From: Moanibacter sp965226025
Lineage (GTDB): Bacteria; Verrucomicrobiota; Verrucomicrobiia; Opitutales; UBA2987
NCBI GenBank assembly: GCA_965226025.1
Contig: CBDDCD010000002.1
Coordinates: 2,852,001-2,916,000 of the forward strand
DNA length: 64,000 nucleotides
Direction: 5' to 3'
Positions 63,186 through 64,000 of the stretch are shown piece after piece. The position numbers and the translations under genes are program-made. The stretch's first letter is position 1; each line of letters begins with the position of its first letter. The notes under the pieces are model-generated. The model was given only the letters and a program-made list of their open reading frames with translations. It searched no databases and was not told the origin of the DNA.

Positions 63186-64000
63186 TCAGCGGACGGTCCG
63201 GTCGGGGAAGGTACCGTAGGTAATGACGACCTCCACATCCTCGACCGACAGGTCGGAAGCGATGTTGGCAGGGCGGCTCACCAGGCTGATCTCGAGGAGG
63301 TTGTCCCCCTGTCTAGGCCGCACCTTCTGCAGGTCGAATTCGAGCCATTGGGCGACGTACTGATCGACGCGGTTGCGGCCGGAGACCGAGCAGGCCTCCT
63401 CTTCGAGGGAGGCGCCGTTGAGGCGGATGTCGAGTACGTCGGCACCAACCAGATCACCGATACCGAGGCGAAGCCGGATCTGCCGGATCTGCCGGTTTTC
63501 GGGGTCGTCGGCGATGTAGAACGGCAGCTGGAAGCGCTCGCCGGCGTCCTCCTGCGTGAGGGGCAGCGGCAGCAAGGCGTCGATGTCGTGCTCGTTCTCG
63601 GCCTGGCGGCGCAGGAAGTAGTGTTTATCTCCCTCGGCGAGGAGATCCGGATCGCCCAACTCCGACAGTGTGTTCCGCTCGGCCTCGCTCAACGGCCATT
63701 CCAGGAACCAGGCGTACTGCCCGTCGACGCCGCGGGCAAAATTGCTGGCCGCGGCCGCCCGCACCATCGCCGGCGAGGCGTTCCGGACGTTGTGAAATCG
63801 CCGACTCTCATCGGTGTAGTAGGGCTGGAGCATGGCGTAGACCGAGACGTCGCTCGCGTGCGCCGCCTCGACGATCCAGTCGAACGGCATGTTGGAATCG
63901 AGGATAAAACAGAGATAGACCAGCGGCACCACGTAGTCGACGAGGCCCTCTTCGAGCCAGGCGCGAACGTCAAGACCGGTCTTGAGATTGAGCTCTTCGG
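63186..64000 (-). CDS. Glycoside-hydrolase-like TIM-barrel protein (5' end outside the window)
   Basis: Open to the window edge: LKTGLDVRAWLEEGLVDYVV precedes the first internal start, so the gene starts beyond 64000. Barrel strands VDYVVPLVYLCFI and DVSVYAMLQPYY, then MVRAAAASNFARGVDGQYAW, are followed by an all-beta tail (about the last 150 residues). Similar in order and motifs to the truncated gene at 348-1066. The strand pattern recalls GH10-like barrels (a glycan-digesting role), but no catalytic Glu could be assigned. Translationally close to the aldo/keto reductase gene. Confidence 0.55.
   Translation of the reverse strand, partial: EELNLKTGLDVRAWLEEGLVDYVVPLVYLCFILDSNMPFDWIVEAAHASDVSVYAMLQPYYTDESRRFHNVRNASPAMVRAAAASNFARGVDGQYAWFLEWPLSEAERNTLSELGDPDLLAEGDKHYFLRRQAENEHDIDALLPLPLTQEDAGERFQLPFYIADDPENRQIRQIRLRLGIGDLVGADVLDIRLNGASLEEEACSVSGRNRVDQYVAQWLEFDLQKVRPRQGDNLLEISLVSRPANIASDLSVEDVEVVITYGTFPDRTVR

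Noticed and set aside
1..64000. tRNA or rRNA genes
   Set aside because: No cloverleaf with a GTTCRANNC arm and no rRNA-like sequence was noticed by eye; a covariance search could not be run.

Overview
The window looks like a saccharolytic, free-living or host-associated bacterium from one of the phyla rich in phytanoyl-CoA-dioxygenase-like (PhyH) enzymes, sulfatases, enolase-superfamily dehydratases and glycoside hydrolases (Poribacteria / Latescibacterota / Planctomycetota-like). That placement is inferred from gene content only: there is no rRNA, tRNA or universal marker here. No CRISPR array and no phage structural genes were seen.

Layout. 0-2.6 kb: right end of an insertion sequence (IS) that has cut a glycoside-hydrolase-like gene, an aminotransferase stub, a decayed integrase-type IS and a nested palindrome. 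2.8-28.3 kb: a long run of carbohydrate genes (two enolase-superfamily enzymes, kelch protein, SGNH hydrolase, GH32 enzyme and GH32 pseudogene, a 645-aa unknown enzyme-like protein, three PhyH proteins, sulfatase, zinc-type dehydrogenase, 910-aa FG-GAP protein, GH36-like alpha-galactosidase, sialidase-like protein), plus a frameshifted Ser/Thr kinase with a propeller. 28.4-31.9 kb: a graveyard of gene pieces, several joined in frame, around an intact metallophosphoesterase and an acyltransferase-like gene. 31.9-33.7 kb: complete IS whose right end is the same sequence as the left edge of the window. 34.3-34.9 kb: a toxin-antitoxin pair followed by an attC-like fold. 35.1-40.0 kb: four minus-strand genes (PfkB kinase, class I aldolase, GH32, Ldh-type dehydrogenase) that read as a fructoside-use set. 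40.5-52.1 kb: accessory region with an AbiE-type toxin-antitoxin pair, truncated CoA-transferase, TonB-C, Sel1 and TPR proteins, IS21 and integrase-type remnants, and an intact REP-associated (RAYT-type) Y1 transposase with a decayed relative. 52.6-64 kb: NHL propeller, IS256 element that cuts a PhyH-HEAT fusion, an S9 peptidase split by one amber codon, a second copy of the 645-aa unknown, an aldo/keto reductase and a partial glycoside-hydrolase-like gene related to the one cut at the left edge.

How it fits together. The catabolic genes would release sugars from fructans, galactosides and sulfated glycans (GH32, GH36-like, sulfatase, sialidase-like, SGNH esterase) and convert them through dehydrogenases, enolase-type dehydratases, a kinase and an aldolase. 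Most lack visible signal peptides, so location is uncertain.

The strongest non-genic signal is a family of palindromic elements bounded by CTAG. At five sites the element lies exactly at a gene end; at four of them the CTAG supplies the TAG stop codon. Two of the sites are 172-bp double-hairpin units in opposite orientation 34 kb apart. The complete IS at 31.9 kb also sits between CTAG copies and has similar ends. Several other palindromic repeat families fill the remaining intergenic space.
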